Shown piece by piece: positions 1 through 8,669 of a stretch of DNA of 64,000 nt. A program made the translations under genes and the position numbers. The notes below the pieces were generated by a model. That model was not told the origin of the DNA, ran no database searches, and saw only the letters and a list, made by a program, of their open reading frames with translations. Within the stretch, counting starts at the first letter, position 1. Every line of letters begins with the position of its first letter. The DNA is from Lacinutrix sp. WUR7 (GTDB lineage: Bacteria; Bacteroidota; Bacteroidia; Flavobacteriales; Flavobacteriaceae): positions 2,800,001-2,864,000 of the forward strand of contig NZ_CP045067.1 in NCBI RefSeq assembly GCF_016864015.1, read 5' to 3'.

Positions 1-1976
1 CAGTAATTAAAAGGCTTTTAGAGAAAGAAGCGATTCATTTACAAGAAGAGATTTACGAAAAATATAAACCTAAATATGTTAGATACGTAAAGTTGCATAC
101 TGCATATGCTTCGGAAGCTGCGCTTCAAGATATATTAGAAGAATTAAATAGAGCGCCAAAGCAAAAACAAGTGATCATGACTTTGTTTATGTTATCGTCA
201 AAAACAAAGAAACCGATAAAGGTTGCCGAATTAACCGAAGTTAGTGGTGCTTCTTCGGCAATTATAAAAACATTAGTAGATAAAGGTATTCTAGAAGAAT
301 ATCACATTCAAACCGATAGAATTAATTATTCTGGAGACGAAAATGAAGCTTCCAAAGAACTAAATGAACATCAAATTGTAGCTTTAGAAGAAGTGAAAAC
401 GGCTTTTGAAAAACATAGTGTTACCTTATTACATGGGGTGACCTCTTCTGGGAAAACCGAAATATATGTCAAGCTTATGGAAGAAGCTTTAGCAAAAGGC
501 GAACAGGTTTTGTACTTGCTTCCGGAGATTGCACTAACTACTCAATTAGTTTCTAGGCTTCAGAATTACTTCGGAGAACAAGTTGCGGTGTTTCATTCTA
601 AATATTCTATTCATGAACGCGTAGAAGTTTATCAAAATTTACTGAACAATTCCGCGAAAGCGCGAATCATATTAGGAGCACGTTCTTCTATATTTTTACC
701 ATTCAGCAATCTTGGGCTAATTATAGTAGACGAAGAGCACGAGCAATCTTTTAAACAGTTTGATCCTGCGCCACGATATCACGCAAGAGATGCAGCGGTT
801 GTTTTAGCAAATATTTTTAAAGCAAAAACCTTATTAGGTTCTGCAACGCCAAGTTTAGAAAGTTCTTTTAATGCCCAACAAGATAAGTATGGTTTTGTAG
901 AATTAACTACGCGATATAACAATGTCTTGATGCCAGAAATTGAATTGGTAGATATTAAAGACAAGCATAAGCGTAAAAAAATGAAAGGTCATTTTAGTGA
1001 TCGGTTAATTGAAGAAATGACCGAAACATTAAATGACGGACAACAAATTATACTGTTTCAAAACCGAAGAGGCTATTCGCCAATTGTAGAATGTAATACG
1101 TGTGGTAATGCGCCGCAATGTCCTAATTGTGATGTGAGTTTAACCTATCATCAATATCGAAATCAGTTGCGTTGTCATTATTGCGGTTATAATTCGGCAA
1201 TGCTTCAAAAATGCATGGCTTGTGGGAGTCCGTCTTTAGATAGTAAAGGTTTTGGAACAGAACAGATAGAAGTAGAGGTGAAGGAGCTGTTTCCAGATTA
1301 CAAAGTAGGTAGAATGGATTTAGATACCACGCGTGGTAAATATGGTTACGAAAAGATTATTACTTCTTTTGAACAACAGGAAGTCGATATTTTAGTCGGT
1401 ACACAAATGCTAACCAAAGGATTAGATTTTAGAAACGTGCGACTTGTAGGGATTATGAATGCTGATAATATGCTGAATTTTCCAGATTTTAGAGCCCATG
1501 AACGTAGTTTTCAATTGATGCTTCAGGTTTCTGGTAGGGCAGGACGTACCGAAAAAAGAGGAAAAGTATTAATACAAACCTATAATCCGTATCATAAAAT
1601 TCTACAACAAGTGTCTACCAATGATTATGCTGGTATGTACAAAGAGCAAATGGACGAAAGGTATAATTTTAAATATCCTCCTATATATAGACAAATAAAG
1701 ATTGTATTAAAGCATAAAGATTATAATCGCGTAAATATGGCGGCAGATTGGTATGCTAAATCTTTACGACAAGTATTTGGTGATTTTGTTCTCGGACCAG
1801 AATTTCCTCCAGTTTCTAGAATACGAAATCAATTTCATAAAAACATTTTGGTTAAGATACCAAGCAAGCAATCTTTGGCAAAAACCAAAGAAGCTATATT
1901 AAAAATAGATACTAGTTTTAATGCGGTAAAAGATTTTAGATCGGTTCGTGTTATCTTAAATGTTGATAATTACTAA
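1..1976 (+). CDS. priA: Primosomal protein N' (replication restart helicase PriA), 5'-truncated
   Basis: PriA is the 3'-to-5' superfamily 2 helicase that reloads the replisome at stalled forks. The frame is open from base 3, so the gene starts outside the window; the TTG at 93 is an internal Leu codon, not the start. About 657 codons remain, so only part of the N-terminal DNA-binding region is missing. Visible in order: Walker A GVTSSGKTE (about 435-461), DEEH box (about 730-741), GSATPS motif (about 838-855), an eight-Cys zinc-binding cluster (about 1091-1236, CNTCG, CPNC, CHYCG, CMACG), GTQMLTKG (about 1398) and QVSGRAGR (about 1524-1547). No partner gene for fork restart lies in view. The downstream neighbour is convergent. 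The identification is very firm. Confidence 0.97.
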   Translation, partial: VIKRLLEKEAIHLQEEIYEKYKPKYVRYVKLHTAYASEAALQDILEELNRAPKQKQVIMTLFMLSSKTKKPIKVAELTEVSGASSAIIKTLVDKGILEEYHIQTDRINYSGDENEASKELNEHQIVALEEVKTAFEKHSVTLLHGVTSSGKTEIYVKLMEEALAKGEQVLYLLPEIALTTQLVSRLQNYFGEQVAVFHSKYSIHERVEVYQNLLNNSAKARIILGARSSIFLPFSNLGLIIVDEEHEQSFKQFDPAPRYHARDAAVVLANIFKAKTLLGSATPSLESSFNAQQDKYGFVELTTRYNNVLMPEIELVDIKDKHKRKKMKGHFSDRLIEEMTETLNDGQQIILFQNRRGYSPIVECNTCGNAPQCPNCDVSLTYHQYRNQLRCHYCGYNSAMLQKCMACGSPSLDSKGFGTEQIEVEVKELFPDYKVGRMDLDTTRGKYGYEKIITSFEQQEVDILVGTQMLTKGLDFRNVRLVGIMNADNMLNFPDFRAHERSFQLMLQVSGRAGRTEKRGKVLIQTYNPYHKILQQVSTNDYAGMYKEQMDERYNFKYPPIYRQIKIVLKHKDYNRVNMAADWYAKSLRQVFGDFVLGPEFPPVSRIRNQFHKNILVKIPSKQSLAKTKEAILKIDTSFNAVKDFRSVRVILNVDNY

Positions 1977-2005
1977 AATAAACCATTTTTCTAAGGATTA
2001 CGATT

Positions 2006-2060
2006 TGTCAGTTCGAGTGAATTTTATGCTTTTTGAAGCATGAAATTAGTATCGAGAACA
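2006..2060. repeat. Probable dispersed intergenic repeat element (TCAGTTCGAG ... TATCGAGAAC type)
   Basis: This non-coding stretch between priA and the response regulator opens with GTCAGTTCGAGTGA and closes with AGTATCGAGAAC. Between them is a perfect 6-bp hairpin, ATGCTT-TTTG-AAGCAT, at 2026-2041. I recognise this layout from repeats scattered through flavobacterial intergenic regions; that is from memory. A second fragment with TTCTCGAT follows near 2102-2109. The rest of the 1977-2240 gap shows no credible gene. Confidence 0.45.
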
Positions 2061-2184
2061 TTTTTAGTATGCAGAAGTATAAGAAGTTTCTTTCCTGAAA
2101 TAAATTCTCGATTTTATTTTTTAGATAAAACCACTGTAATAGACGCTGTTTAATTAGAGGTGAAAAAAACACAAGAATTACAAA

Positions 2185-2211
2185 CAAAAAAAAGTCCAAC
2201 AAAAGTTGGAC
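2185..2211 (-). terminator. Intrinsic terminator of the LytTR regulator gene
   Basis: On the minus strand GTCCAAC-TTTT-GTTGGAC (2194-2211) is followed by nine T. It lies about 30 bp past the stop codon of the regulator gene. Confidence 0.8.
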
Positions 2212-2240
2212 TAGTTAGTTGCTATTAATCGATTTTGGGG

Positions 2241-2936
2241 CTAATTATTATTTAAAGCTTCTACAAGTTGGGTTTTCTTGTTTCTACTTAATGGAATTTC
2301 ATAAGCGCCAACTTCTACATTCTTACTATTAAATCTATCTACCTTATCTAGGTTTACGATATATGATTTATGAATTCTTAAAAACTTACCTTCTGGTAAT
2401 TCATGTTCAAAAGCTTTCATAGTAGAAAGTACAACCAGACTAGTTTCTTCAGTTACTAATTTTACGTAGTCACCAAGAGCTTCAATCCATTTAATGTCTT
2501 TAATATATACTTTACGTTTTTTAAGGTTACTTTTCACAAAAATGTGTTCACCTTCTGCTTCGTTAAAGTCTAATTTTAATTTATGTTGCTCTAGGGCTTT
2601 ATCTACAGCAGTACTAAATCTTTCTTTTGTGATTGGTTTTTGCAAATAATCTGTTGCATCATAATTAAATGCTTTAAAAGCATACTCTGTTTTACCAGTC
2701 ACAAAAATAATCTGTGGTTTATTATTTAATACATCCAATAATTCAAATCCATTTAATACAGGCATTTCTATATCTAAGAAAATTAAATCTACTTTGTGTG
2801 TATTTAATCCATTTTTAGTTTCAAGAGCACTGCTATATTCTGCTATTAAATTAAGAGAAGAGTGATTTTCTATTAACTTTACAATAGACAGACGTTGTAT
2901 TGCTGAATCATCAACTACTACACAGTTTAAAGTCAT
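2241..2936 (-). CDS. LytTR-type response regulator (orphan)
   Basis: Two-domain DNA-binding response regulator of the AgrA/AlgR/LytR class. Residues 1-120 are a CheY-like receiver with the acidic pair D9/D10, phospho-acceptor D55 in FLDIEMP, T80 in FVTG and K100 in LQKP. Residues about 130-231 are a LytTR domain (WIEALGDYVKL, RIHKSYIVNLDKVDRF). I place the start at the ATG at 2936, which gives the standard MTLNCVVVDD receiver N-terminus; the frame extends to 3005 but adds 23 poorly conserved residues. No sensor kinase gene is adjacent, so the cognate LytS/YehU-like kinase must be elsewhere. It is monocistronic, with its own terminator at 2194-2211. Target genes cannot be inferred from the window. 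Confidence 0.9.
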   Translation of the reverse strand: MTLNCVVVDDSAIQRLSIVKLIENHSSLNLIAEYSSALETKNGLNTHKVDLIFLDIEMPVLNGFELLDVLNNKPQIIFVTGKTEYAFKAFNYDATDYLQKPITKERFSTAVDKALEQHKLKLDFNEAEGEHIFVKSNLKKRKVYIKDIKWIEALGDYVKLVTEETSLVVLSTMKAFEHELPEGKFLRIHKSYIVNLDKVDRFNSKNVEVGAYEIPLSRNKKTQLVEALNNN

Positions 2937-3079
2937 AACATTTATATTTATTCGGTTAAGATATCGACAATAGTACGAATAATTCGGATAAAAACCAAAA
3001 AACACCGACTAAATGATTGTTTTAACAAAATATTAACAAATTAAAATGTTTTAAAATTCCTTATAATTTGTTTAAAAAT

Positions 3080-3113
3080 TTGTTGTTCTATTTAAATAAA
3101 AGGCTTACTTTTG
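3080..3113 (+). promoter_or_regulatory. Bacteroidetes-type promoter of the rpsF operon
   Basis: The -7 box TACTTTTG (3106-3113) matches TAnnTTTG, with TTGTTG (3080-3085) as the -33 element and a 20-bp spacer. The bases after it, CACCC, recall the TACTTTTGCATCC in front of the ABC-F gene at 61621. The leader is about 25-30 nt. Confidence 0.75.
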
Positions 3114-3144
3114 CACCCAATTTTAACAAATAAATTAGATTTTT

Positions 3145-3483
3145 ATGAATCATTATGAAACTGTTTTCATCTTAAATCCCGTTTTATCTGATACACAGAT
3201 AAAGGAGACAGTAAAGAAATACGAAGATTTTCTTGTTTCTAAAGGAGCAAAGATGGTATCCAAAGAAGATTGGGGCTTAAAGAAATTAGCTTACCCAATT
3301 CAAAACAAAAAAAGTGGATTTTACCACTTATTCGAGTACACTGTAGATGGTGACGTTATTAACCCTTTAGAAGTAGAGTTTAGACGTGATGAGCGTTTTA
3401 TGCGTTACTTAACTGTATCTTTAGACAAGCACGCGATTTCGTGGGCAGAAAGAAGAAGAGTTAAACTAAAACAAAAAGCATAA
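3145..3483 (+). CDS. rpsF: 30S ribosomal protein bS6
   Basis: Structural protein of the small subunit platform that binds 16S rRNA together with bS18. The 112-residue product shows the bS6 pattern: [11 protein letters not shown] at the N-terminus, [10 protein letters not shown] in the middle, [11 protein letters not shown] near the end, and a basic tail. It is the first gene of the canonical rpsF-rpsR-rplI operon, read from the promoter at 3080-3113. The next gene starts 2 bases after its stop. As is usual in Bacteroidetes, no ssb or priB is inserted between rpsF and rpsR. Confidence 0.98.
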   Translation: MNHYETVFILNPVLSDTQIKETVKKYEDFLVSKGAKMVSKEDWGLKKLAYPIQNKKSGFYHLFEYTVDGDVINPLEVEFRRDERFMRYLTVSLDKHAISWAERRRVKLKQKA

Positions 3484-3485
3484 TT

Positions 3486-3785
3486 ATGGCAAGTACTATA
3501 GAACAACAATCTAAAGGAAAAAAAGACGGAGAAATTAGATATTTAACTCCTCTTAATATAGAAACGAACAAGAATAAAAAGTACTGTCGTTTTCAAAAAT
3601 CTGGAATCAAATATGTTGATTACAAAAATCCAGACTGGTTATTAGGTTTTGTAAACGAGCAAGGTAAAATTTTACCAAGACGTTTAACAGGAACTTCATT
3701 AAAATACCAAAGAAAAGTGTCTGTTGCAGTAAAAAGAGCACGTCACTTAGCATTAATGCCTTATGTGGCAGATTTATTAAAATAA
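3486..3785 (+). CDS. rpsR: 30S ribosomal protein bS18
   Basis: Partner of bS6 on the 30S platform. It is 99 residues with a roughly 20-residue polar N-terminal extension ([20 protein letters not shown]) before the conserved core [30 protein letters not shown] and [13 protein letters not shown]. This is slightly longer than the E. coli protein (75 aa), and the extension looks like the usual Bacteroidetes form. Only one Cys is present, so the zinc-binding bS18 type is not indicated. It lies in the middle of the operon, 2 bp after rpsF and 13 bp before rplI. Confidence 0.98.
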   Translation: MASTIEQQSKGKKDGEIRYLTPLNIETNKNKKYCRFQKSGIKYVDYKNPDWLLGFVNEQGKILPRRLTGTSLKYQRKVSVAVKRARHLALMPYVADLLK

Positions 3786-3798
3786 AATACTCATAACA

Positions 3799-4242
3799 AT
3801 GGAACTTATATTAAAACAAGACGTTGAGAATTTAGGATTTAAAGACGATATTGTAACAGTAAAGAACGGTTATGGTAGAAACTTTTTAATTCCTACAGGT
3901 CACGCTGTTATCGCTACTTCTTCTGCAAAGAAAGTTTTAGCTGAAAACATTAAGCAAAGAGCTTATAAAGAAAAGAAAATAATTGACGATGCTAACAAAG
4001 TTGCAGATGCACTTAAAGCATTAGAAATTAAAATAGCTGCTAAAGTTGGTACTGGAGACAAATTATTTGGATCTATTAACAACATTAATGTAGCAGAAGC
4101 ATTAGCTAAAGAAGGACAATCTATTGATAAAAAATTCATTACTGTTACTACAGTAAAACGTTTAGGTAAGTACGATGCTACTATACGTTTACACAGAGAG
4201 GTAAGTATTGATTTATCTTTTGAAGTAATTGCTCAAGCTTAA
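3799..4242 (+). CDS. rplI: 50S ribosomal protein bL9
   Basis: Large-subunit protein at the base of the L1 stalk. At 147 residues it is of normal length. The N-terminal domain carries MELILKQDVENLGFKDDIVTVKNGYGRNFLIP, given here as adjoining pieces: ILKQDVENLG, then VKNGYGRNFLIPTGHA. A long connecting helix (about 45-75) and the C-terminal RNA-binding domain (LFGSINNINVAEAL, KRLGKYDATIRLHREV) follow. It is the last gene of the operon, closed by the strong hairpin at 4292-4322. Confidence 0.98.
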   Translation: MELILKQDVENLGFKDDIVTVKNGYGRNFLIPTGHAVIATSSAKKVLAENIKQRAYKEKKIIDDANKVADALKALEIKIAAKVGTGDKLFGSINNINVAEALAKEGQSIDKKFITVTTVKRLGKYDATIRLHREVSIDLSFEVIAQA

Positions 4243-4291
4243 AAAATTATAAATCTTGTTAACAAAACGTTAATAAATTATAACTAGTTAT

Positions 4292-4322
4292 AAAACCACT
4301 CTATCTAGAGTGGTTTTTTTTT
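4292..4322 (+). terminator. Intrinsic terminator of rpsF-rpsR-rplI
   Basis: CCACTCTA-TC-TAGAGTGG (4296-4313) extends outward with A:T pairs and is followed by a run of nine T. It lies 50 bp after the rplI stop. Confidence 0.9.
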
Positions 4323-4379
4323 GTGGTATTTTTAGTTGATATTATATAAGCATATTAATTAATCAAAACCAATATCACA

Positions 4380-7300
4380 ATGAAAAAACTAAGTTTAACA
4401 ATTACTTTATTGTTAGTTACAGTATGGAGTTTTGCTCAAGTTACTACATCTAACATTAAAGGTCTCATTTTAGAAGACACAGGCCAAACATTATTTGGTG
4501 CAAATGTTATTGCTGTACATCAGCCAACTGGAACAAAGTACGGAGCGATAACAAATTTAGATGGACGTTACAATTTGCTAAACCTTCGAGTAGGTGGACC
4601 ATATCAAGTAACCATAACCTATATAGGTTTTAAAGATCAAATATTTAATGATGTTTACTTAACCTTAGGAAAAACAACAAATATTGATGCCGTAATGGCT
4701 ACAGATACCGAATCATTAGATGAGGTTATTATTACTACATCCACGTCAGGAACTTTTAGTAGCGATAGAACGGGCGCAGAAACTAGTGTTGGAAGACGTG
4801 AATTAACATCGCTGCCAACAATTTCAAGATCTGCAGCCGATTTTACAAGATTAGAGCCTTCGGCTTCTGGTAATTCTTTTGGTGGTAGAAATGACCAATT
4901 CAATAATTTCACTTTAGATGGTGCCGTTTTTAATAATCCATTCGGATTAGATGCTGCAACGCCTGGCGGACAAACAGATTCGCAACCAATATCTTTAGAT
5001 GCTATCGATCAAATTCAGGTGTCATTAGCACCTTATGACGTTACTTTGTCCGGATTTACCGGTGCTGCAGTGAATGCTGTAACTAAAAGTGGAACGAATG
5101 AATTTCATGGAACGGTTTACGGTTTTACTAGAAACGAAGACATGACCGGTGGGAAAATTAAAGGAGAAGATGTTATTCAAGCAGATTTAGAACAACAACA
5201 ATATGGTATAAGTATTGGTGGACCAATTGTTAAAAACAAATTATTCTTCTTCGCTAATTTTGAAAAAGATGAACGTTCCGATTTAGGTACTGCTGGTTAT
5301 GCGCCTAATACAGGAAGTGGCGCTATTAATGAAACTCGTGTTTTAGAGTCGGATTTATTAATCGTTCAAAATGCCTTATTAGACATCGGATATAATCCAG
5401 GTAAATATCAAGGTTTCAATTACAATTCGAACTCTACAAAAGGAATTGTAAAATTCGATTGGAATATTAATGATAATAACCGTTTAGCAGTTATTTATAA
5501 TTTCTTAAACGCATCTAAAGAAAAACCTGCACATCCATCTGCATTAGGCTTTAGAGGTCCGAGTACAAATACATTACAATTTGAAAATGCAGGTTATGAA
5601 ATTAATAATAAAATAAAATCGGTACAGGTAGAATTAAATTCTACGTTGCCAAATGATATGACTAATAAATTACAATTTGGTTATACGCATTTTGATGATT
5701 TTAGAGATCCGCTTTCCACTCCAGCACCAACGGTAACGATTACTAAAGATGGTTCTAACTACATTATTGCTGGACATGAACCTTTTTCTATTCACAATAA
5801 ACTAGACCAAAAAGTATTACAGTTTTCTAATAATTTAAATATTGTAAGAGGAGATCATACGTATACGGTTGGTTTTTCTTTTGAAAAATTTGAGTTTGAT
5901 AATTCCTTTAACTTAGGTGCTTATGGTGCACAAGGGGTTTTCTTTCCAACGACAACCATGGATGACTTTCAAAACTTTGCAGATTCCGGACAATTACAAG
6001 CATTATTTAACCAAGCAAACAATGCATATAACAGCTTAGAGTCTAATGGTGATGGTGTTGCTGGAGGATGGACTTTAGCAGAAACAAATGTTGGTCAAGC
6101 AGCATTTTATGTGCAAGACGAATGGAATGTAACCGACAACTTTAAATTAACCTATGGGGTACGATTTGATAAACCATTATTTTTCGACACCGCAACCAAA
6201 GCACAAGAAGTAATTGATAGAGCGTGTTGTTATGCGCCAGACATTCCGTATTTAAATCCGAATACTGGAGAAACCGTATTTTTAGATAACACTAAAATGC
6301 CAACCAATAAAGTATTAATCTCGCCTAGAGTAGGATTTAATTATGATGTTAAAGGCGATAATAGCTTTCAAGTACGTGGTGGAACAGGAGTGTTTACAGG
6401 TAGATTACCATTTGTTTGGCTAGGGAACCAAATTGCAAATCCAGAAGTATTCTATTACCAAGTAGTAGATCCAGAATTTAAATTCCCACAAGTATGGAGA
6501 ACAAATATTGGAACCGATTACAGATTCGAAAATGGTATTGTAGCAACAGGAGATATTTCGTATACTAAAGATATTCATGGTGCACATGTACAAAACTGGG
6601 GACTTCGTGATCCTTCCGGAAACTTAAATGCACCAGGAGATACCAGGCCAATCTATACTTCTGGAGATCTTATTAATAATGCGTACGTGTTTACAAATTC
6701 AGACAAAGGGCGTATCTGGAATTTCACAGCCAAAGGACAAAAAACATTCGATAATGGTTTATATACTAGTTTAGCGTATAACTATTTAAATGCGAAAGAT
6801 GTAAACTCTATTGAAGCGGAAATTACTGGTGATGCTTTCGCTTTTAATCCAGTTGTTGGTAATGCAAATGATGACGTATTATCCTATTCTAAATATGGAG
6901 ATACCCATCGTTTTATTGGTGTTGCTAGTAAAAAGTTTAGCTACGGAAAAGATAAATGGTCCACTACAATCTCTACATTCTTTGAGTATGCGCAAGGCGG
7001 ACGTTTTAACTACACTTATGGTGGGGATTTAAACGGAGACGGATCGAATCTTAATGATTTACTATACGTACCAACAAGTTCCGAATTACAACAAATGCAA
7101 TTCTCGGGTGCCGGACAAGCAGAAGCTTATGAAGCTTTCATTCAGCAAGATGATTATTTAAGTGATCGTCGTGGAGATTATGTAGAACGTTATGGCGCTT
7201 TAGCTCCATGGAGAGGACGTTGGGATCTTAAATTATTACAAGATTATAAATTTAAAGTAGCTGGAGAGAAAACCAATACCATACAATTAAGTGTCGATGT

Positions 7301-7496
7301 ATTAAACGTAGGAAACTTAATTAGTAGTGATTGGGGACTGGTTCAACAACCAACATCTGTGCAACCAATAGGTGTAGATGTTGACGCTTCAGGTGTACCA
7401 ACTTATACTTTTACTGGCGTGCAAGAAACTTTTTCTTATGACAGTAGTTTATTATCTAGATGGCAAGCACAATTCGGAGTTAGATACATTTTCTAG
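4380..7496 (+). CDS. TonB-dependent receptor, Oar-like, with carboxypeptidase-regulatory-like N-domain
   Basis: Outer-membrane active transporter of 1038 residues. Residues 1-20 are a signal peptide ending SFA-Q. Residues about 24-110 form a CarboxypepD_reg-like beta-sandwich (IKGLILEDTGQTLFGANVI, ITNLDGRYNLLNLRVGGPY). Residues about 125-240 are the plug (LTSLPTISRSAADFTRLEP, NNFTLDGAVFNNPFGLD, GFTGAAVNAVTKSGTNEFHG). The rest is a 22-strand-type barrel ending in the aromatic residues RYIF. Members of this Oar-like branch have been linked to peptide or protein uptake and surface functions; the substrate here is unknown. No SusD gene follows, so it is not a classical SusCD glycan system. Transcribed alone, with a terminator at 7525-7554. 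Confidence 0.9.
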   Translation: MKKLSLTITLLLVTVWSFAQVTTSNIKGLILEDTGQTLFGANVIAVHQPTGTKYGAITNLDGRYNLLNLRVGGPYQVTITYIGFKDQIFNDVYLTLGKTTNIDAVMATDTESLDEVIITTSTSGTFSSDRTGAETSVGRRELTSLPTISRSAADFTRLEPSASGNSFGGRNDQFNNFTLDGAVFNNPFGLDAATPGGQTDSQPISLDAIDQIQVSLAPYDVTLSGFTGAAVNAVTKSGTNEFHGTVYGFTRNEDMTGGKIKGEDVIQADLEQQQYGISIGGPIVKNKLFFFANFEKDERSDLGTAGYAPNTGSGAINETRVLESDLLIVQNALLDIGYNPGKYQGFNYNSNSTKGIVKFDWNINDNNRLAVIYNFLNASKEKPAHPSALGFRGPSTNTLQFENAGYEINNKIKSVQVELNSTLPNDMTNKLQFGYTHFDDFRDPLSTPAPTVTITKDGSNYIIAGHEPFSIHNKLDQKVLQFSNNLNIVRGDHTYTVGFSFEKFEFDNSFNLGAYGAQGVFFPTTTMDDFQNFADSGQLQALFNQANNAYNSLESNGDGVAGGWTLAETNVGQAAFYVQDEWNVTDNFKLTYGVRFDKPLFFDTATKAQEVIDRACCYAPDIPYLNPNTGETVFLDNTKMPTNKVLISPRVGFNYDVKGDNSFQVRGGTGVFTGRLPFVWLGNQIANPEVFYYQVVDPEFKFPQVWRTNIGTDYRFENGIVATGDISYTKDIHGAHVQNWGLRDPSGNLNAPGDTRPIYTSGDLINNAYVFTNSDKGRIWNFTAKGQKTFDNGLYTSLAYNYLNAKDVNSIEAEITGDAFAFNPVVGNANDDVLSYSKYGDTHRFIGVASKKFSYGKDKWSTTISTFFEYAQGGRFNYTYGGDLNGDGSNLNDLLYVPTSSELQQMQFSGAGQAEAYEAFIQQDDYLSDRRGDYVERYGALAPWRGRWDLKLLQDYKFKVAGEKTNTIQLSVDVLNVGNLISSDWGLVQQPTSVQPIGVDVDASGVPTYTFTGVQETFSYDSSLLSRWQAQFGVRYIF

Positions 7497-7518
7497 TCCG
7501 TACGTCACATATATTTTT

Positions 7519-7526
7519 TAAATTTG
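7519..7526 (+). promoter_or_regulatory. Candidate -7 promoter box overlapping the TonB-receptor terminator
   Basis: TAAATTTG fits TAnnTTTG exactly and runs directly into the terminator stem that begins at 7525. No convincing -33 TTG lies 17-20 bp upstream, so this is tentative. If real, it would drive the GDPD-family gene at 7581 with a hairpin at the very start of its leader. Confidence 0.3.
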
Positions 7527-7554
7527 CGCTCCTTTTAAGGGGCGCATTTTTTTT
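7525..7554 (+). terminator. Intrinsic terminator of the TonB receptor gene
   Basis: TGCGCTCC (7525-7532) pairs with GGGGCGCA (7539-7546) through one G:T pair and is followed by eight T. It begins 28 bp after the receptor stop codon. Confidence 0.85.
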
Positions 7555-7580
7555 AACGCAATTATTTAAAAATATTTCTA

Positions 7581-8522
7581 ATGACATTTATTTATAAACG
7601 CTTTCGCGGAAATCAATCTATAAAGCATTTATGTTTCGCATTCCTTTTTATAGCTCTTGTGTCTTGCAAGAACCAAAATACTAATGTTTCTAGTTCAACG
7701 GAAGCAGAAAAGGAAACAATTAATAAGTCCGCTTTAATTGAAGCTTTTAAATACCAACCCAATGCAGATCCAATAATAAGTGTGCACCGTGGCGGAAAAA
7801 GTATTGCCTTCTATCCGGAAAATGCCATAGAAACCATAGCACATGTGTATCAAAGTATTCCCACTGCTATTTTTGAAATAGATGTCGCAAAAACCAAAGA
7901 CAACCAATTGGTATTATTACATGATAATACGCTAGATAGAACTTCTACAGGAACCGGAAAGTTAACCGACTATAGATATTCCGAATTAGAAGCTTTTTAT
8001 TTAGAAGACGATTTTGGAAATGTAACCACTTTTAAAATTCCATTATTTAAAGACGTTTTACAATGGGCAAAAAAGAATAATGTAGTATTAACGGTAGATA
8101 TCAAACGTAGTGTTTCCGTAGAAACGGTTATAGACGCTATTAGAGATGAAAAGGCAGAAGATGTTTGTCTTATTATCACTTATGATATAGAACAAGCAGA
8201 AAAGGCTTACAAAGCTGCTCCGGAGTTGTTGCTATCTGTTTCCGCTAGAAATGAAAAAGAATTAGATTGGTTATTGCATTCTAGTATTCCAACCGAAAAC
8301 ATGTTAGCATTTACAGGAACGCGCTTATCTTCAGAAGCATTTTATAAAAAAGTACAATCCTATGGCATAAAAACCATTTTGGGTACTTTAGGAAACTTAG
8401 ATAAACAAGCAGCATCCAAAAAAGAGGCACCTTACAAAGTATGGCAAGAAATGGGCGTAGATGTTTTTGCAACCGATAGACCTTTTGCTGCAGCCAAAGC
8501 ATTAGGAGTAAATAAACAATAA
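7581..8522 (+). CDS. Glycerophosphodiester phosphodiesterase-family lipoprotein
   Basis: Predicted lipoprotein with a GDPD-type TIM barrel, which hydrolyses glycerophosphodiesters to glycerol-3-phosphate and an alcohol. The N-terminal 28 residues form a signal peptide with lipobox LVSC (Cys29). The catalytic set is recognisable: H69-R70 in VHRGG, E80-N81, E99 and D101 in FEIDVAKTKD, and H114 in LLHDNTLDRTSTG. The end GVDVFATDRP is also typical. The length of 313 is normal. The E-x-D metal ligands are intact, so activity is plausible; the natural substrate is not known. The first codons contain the motif GCTTTCGCGGAAA (7600-7612), which recurs after glyA at 49197. It is probably transcribed alone. 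Confidence 0.85.
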   Translation: MTFIYKRFRGNQSIKHLCFAFLFIALVSCKNQNTNVSSSTEAEKETINKSALIEAFKYQPNADPIISVHRGGKSIAFYPENAIETIAHVYQSIPTAIFEIDVAKTKDNQLVLLHDNTLDRTSTGTGKLTDYRYSELEAFYLEDDFGNVTTFKIPLFKDVLQWAKKNNVVLTVDIKRSVSVETVIDAIRDEKAEDVCLIITYDIEQAEKAYKAAPELLLSVSARNEKELDWLLHSSIPTENMLAFTGTRLSSEAFYKKVQSYGIKTILGTLGNLDKQAASKKEAPYKVWQEMGVDVFATDRPFAAAKALGVNKQ

Positions 8523-8531
8523 TATAGTTAC

Positions 8532-8649
8532 CCTGCTAGGTTTTTATAACCTTGTAGGTATTATAAATAATAATAAATAAAAATTCCCTTTTCTTCCTAT
8601 CGGCAGAAAGGTTTAAGGGAATGATAATTAGAATTCCGTTCTCACGGAA
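8532..8649. repeat. Cluster of three intergenic hairpins (REP-like)
   Basis: Three stem-loops follow one another in the gap after the GDPD gene. The first is CCTGC-T-AGGTT / AACCT-T-GTAGG (8532-8558). The second is ATTCCCTT ... AAGGGAAT (8583-8622, loop 24 nt). The third is TTCCGT-TCTC-ACGGAA (8634-8649). None has a good T-tail on the plus strand. The latter two belong to the same ATTCC..GGAAT style as the hairpins at 11281 and 54621. They may be repeat sequences rather than terminators. Confidence 0.5.
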
Positions 8650-8669
8650 GCAAAAAAAACTTTTTTTTG

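Noticed and set aside
2008-2202. 64-codon open frame on the minus strand between priA and the LytTR gene
   Set aside because: It overlaps the repeat element and the terminator hairpin, has low-complexity composition (Phe, Leu, Lys), and no family features.
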